DNA from: Hyphomicrobiales bacterium
GTDB lineage: Bacteria; Pseudomonadota; Alphaproteobacteria; Rhizobiales; Rhizobiaceae
Length of the DNA: 64,000 nt
Assembly (NCBI GenBank): GCA_900469615.1
Contig: UBYA01000011.1
Location: 930,001 to 994,000, forward strand
Direction: 5' to 3'
Both the position numbers and the translations under genes were made by a program. Every line of letters begins with the position of its first letter. The stretch's first letter is position 1. Below, piece by piece: positions 62,723 to 64,000 of the stretch. Below the pieces are notes generated by a model that did no database searches, had not been told where the DNA came from, and saw only the letters and a program-made list of their open reading frames with translations.

Positions 62723-63229
62723 GTGGAAGGTGAAACGCAACTGTCGGGCAGGATAACATTCCTGATTGTCGGCACCCTGCTTCTTGCCGTCACCATGGGG
62801 ATGGGGCTTTTGGCTATTCATCTTTACCGAACCTATGCGAGCGCGACCGCCATGGCCGCATGCACGGTCTTTTCCTGGGCGTTCGGCAGCATGCTCATAT
62901 CGGCGATGCTCGTGATGCTGACTTCGTCAAAGACGGCGAAAGGCAAGATCCGTACGAGGAAGGGGCAGGTCACGATCAGGCTCGGCAACAGATCGACAGG
63001 TTCCAGCAGCCACATCACAGGCAGCGGAGCCGAAGCCGAAGGCGAGGCGGGAACGCGCATCACGAGCGTCCTTCCCTCGCTTTTCCTGATCGTATCGTCA
63101 ATGGGGCTGGCGTTGTTCGGGCTTTTCCTTTTCGGACGTCATAGGCTCGATCTGATCGGGTCCGGATTGTTTATCGCTGCGACATTCTACATCGCGAACT
63201 GGAGCAGGCTGGCATGGCCGCGGAAATAG
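62723..63229 (+). CDS. Hypothetical membrane protein
   Basis: About 168 residues with about four transmembrane helices: FLIVGTLLLAVTMGMGLLAI, AACTVFSWAFGSMLISAMLVML, SLFLIVSSMGLALFGLFLF and LIGSGLFIAATFYIANW. A basic/Ser-rich linker (KTAKGKIRTRKGQVTIRLGN) separates the pairs. The start is uncertain: GTG at 62723 is chosen, though the frame is open back to 62597. No recognised family. Confidence 0.55.
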   Translation: MEGETQLSGRITFLIVGTLLLAVTMGMGLLAIHLYRTYASATAMAACTVFSWAFGSMLISAMLVMLTSSKTAKGKIRTRKGQVTIRLGNRSTGSSSHITGSGAEAEGEAGTRITSVLPSLFLIVSSMGLALFGLFLFGRHRLDLIGSGLFIAATFYIANWSRLAWPRK

Positions 63230-63251
63230 GTGCGCCGGTTGTGCTGACATC

Positions 63252-64000
63252 ATGATCGCGGCTTACGGCATTCCTTTACCATCGGATGCTATGGTCGAAC
63301 CTAGGGACAGTTTCGAAAGGCTATACTGCGAGAAAATGCTGGGCGCGGAAATCGTCGCATTTCTGGAAGCATGTCCGATGGCGGCACTTGTGCTCGATGA
63401 CGCCGGCGCGATCGTCTTTGCCAATGCCGGTGCCCGCGGCCTCTTCGCACTTGCAGAGGCGTCTCGCGATCTCGTCATCTCCGACCTGATACCGGACTGG
63501 CCATTGTCCCCGGCAGTAACGCAGCCTTTGATCGTAACCCGCGAAGGACATCGACAGGATTGCCAGGTGAGGACGCTGACATGGCCTTCGGCATCCGGGA
63601 TGTTGACTGCGGTTCTTGTCGAGCAGGAGAACGAGGAGCGTCAGGCTGCGATGGTGGCACGGGAAGCCAATCTGCGTCTTCGCTATGTGATCGAAATGTT
63701 GCCGGAAGCCGTCTGTGTCTTCGATGCGAACGATCGCTACGTGCTCTGGAACGAGAAATATGCAGCGCTCTATCCAGATATCGCCGAACATCTCAAGCCG
63801 GGCATGGCCTTTGAAGATATCCTGAAGATCAGCCTTGCCAGCGGTCGCATGCCGGAAGTGGTCGAAGACAAGGATCGCTGGTTGCTGCAGCGCATGCGAA
63901 AGTTTCGCCAGCCCGTTTCGCAGGAGGAGCAGCAGCTCCGCGACGGGAGATGGCTGAGACATGATGACCGGCGCACTCCCGACGGCGGCGCCATCGGCAT
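63252..64000 (+). CDS. PAS-domain sensor protein, N-terminal part (cut by window end)
   Basis: The frame from ATG 63252 stays open to the window end. Two PAS-like units are visible: ACPMAALVLDDAGAIVFANAG and, after a coil, VIEMLPEAVCVFDANDRYVL followed by WNEKYAALYPDIAEH. The second runs to DGRWLRHDDRRTPDGGAIG, typical of PAS domains in rhizobial hybrid kinases or GGDEF/EAL proteins. The output domain is beyond the window. The start codon is uncertain; another ATG lies at 63291. Confidence 0.75.
   Translation, partial: MIAAYGIPLPSDAMVEPRDSFERLYCEKMLGAEIVAFLEACPMAALVLDDAGAIVFANAGARGLFALAEASRDLVISDLIPDWPLSPAVTQPLIVTREGHRQDCQVRTLTWPSASGMLTAVLVEQENEERQAAMVAREANLRLRYVIEMLPEAVCVFDANDRYVLWNEKYAALYPDIAEHLKPGMAFEDILKISLASGRMPEVVEDKDRWLLQRMRKFRQPVSQEEQQLRDGRWLRHDDRRTPDGGAIG

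Overview
The window looks like a chromosomal or large-replicon segment of a Rhizobiaceae alphaproteobacterium (Rhizobium/Agrobacterium-like). The base composition is GC-rich with strong third-position GC bias, which produces many long antisense shadow frames. The gene set is typical of rhizobia: a class Ib ribonucleotide reductase behind a cobalamin riboswitch, many ABC importers with LacI/ROK regulators, an RpoE2/EcfG-type stress promoter, uronate dehydrogenase, a LigD-type polymerase, and short palindromic intergenic repeats. The species was not identified. No rRNA, tRNA, IS element, phage or CRISPR array was seen.

Layout. (1) 1-7520: tail of an unknown gene, then a leftward operon led by a LacI regulator (solute-binding protein, two permeases, an ADP-ribosylglycohydrolase-family enzyme with added beta-rich C-terminal domains, and an ATPase). 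Tandem palindromes sit just upstream of the regulator. (2) 7818-12134: nrdHIEF with a NrdR-box-like palindrome over its promoter and an AdoCbl riboswitch in the leader. (3) 12135-14490: palindromic repeat, terminator hairpin, HU protein, a small unknown protein and a Tim44-like protein. (4) 14590-20558: a sugar/polyol catabolic operon (class I aldolase, Gfo/Idh oxidoreductase, lyxose-type isomerase, PfkB kinase, Zn alcohol dehydrogenase) with a LacI operator in front and a convergent LacI gene at its end. It has no transporter of its own. (5) 20773-29821: complete kdpFABCDE with two extra one-helix small membrane proteins and a terminal EIIA-Ntr-like gene. (6) 29980-33792: sulfate ABC transporter.

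(7) 33824-41914: leftward uronate dehydrogenase, EEP-family hydrolase and cardiolipin synthase; small stress-type genes; GST and methyltransferase; LigD polymerase domain; SDR. (8) 42163-47779: a sigma-54 activator, a GCAACA/TGTTGC palindrome, a good -24/-12 promoter, a butanediol-type dehydrogenase, an FMO/Baeyer-Villiger-like monooxygenase with an N-terminal NTF2-like domain, and a RidA protein. (9) 48129-57300: Dpp-type ABC transporter, GNAT acetyltransferase, GH20 hexosaminidase and convergent ROK regulator, probably for chito-oligosaccharide or other HexNAc-glycan uptake. (10) 57992-61750: three-subunit membrane gluconate-2-dehydrogenase-type complex. (11) 61749-64000: a palindromic repeat, a secreted LprI-like protein, a membrane protein and a truncated PAS sensor.

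The genes are mostly nutrient-scavenging and oxidation modules, each beside its own regulator and often with a recognisable operator. The most distinctive points are the dual NrdR/B12 control of nrdHIEF, the ADP-ribosylglycohydrolase inside a sugar-importer operon, the self-contained sigma-54 alcohol/ketone oxidation module, and the extra membrane peptides and EIIA-Ntr paralogue of the kdp operon.
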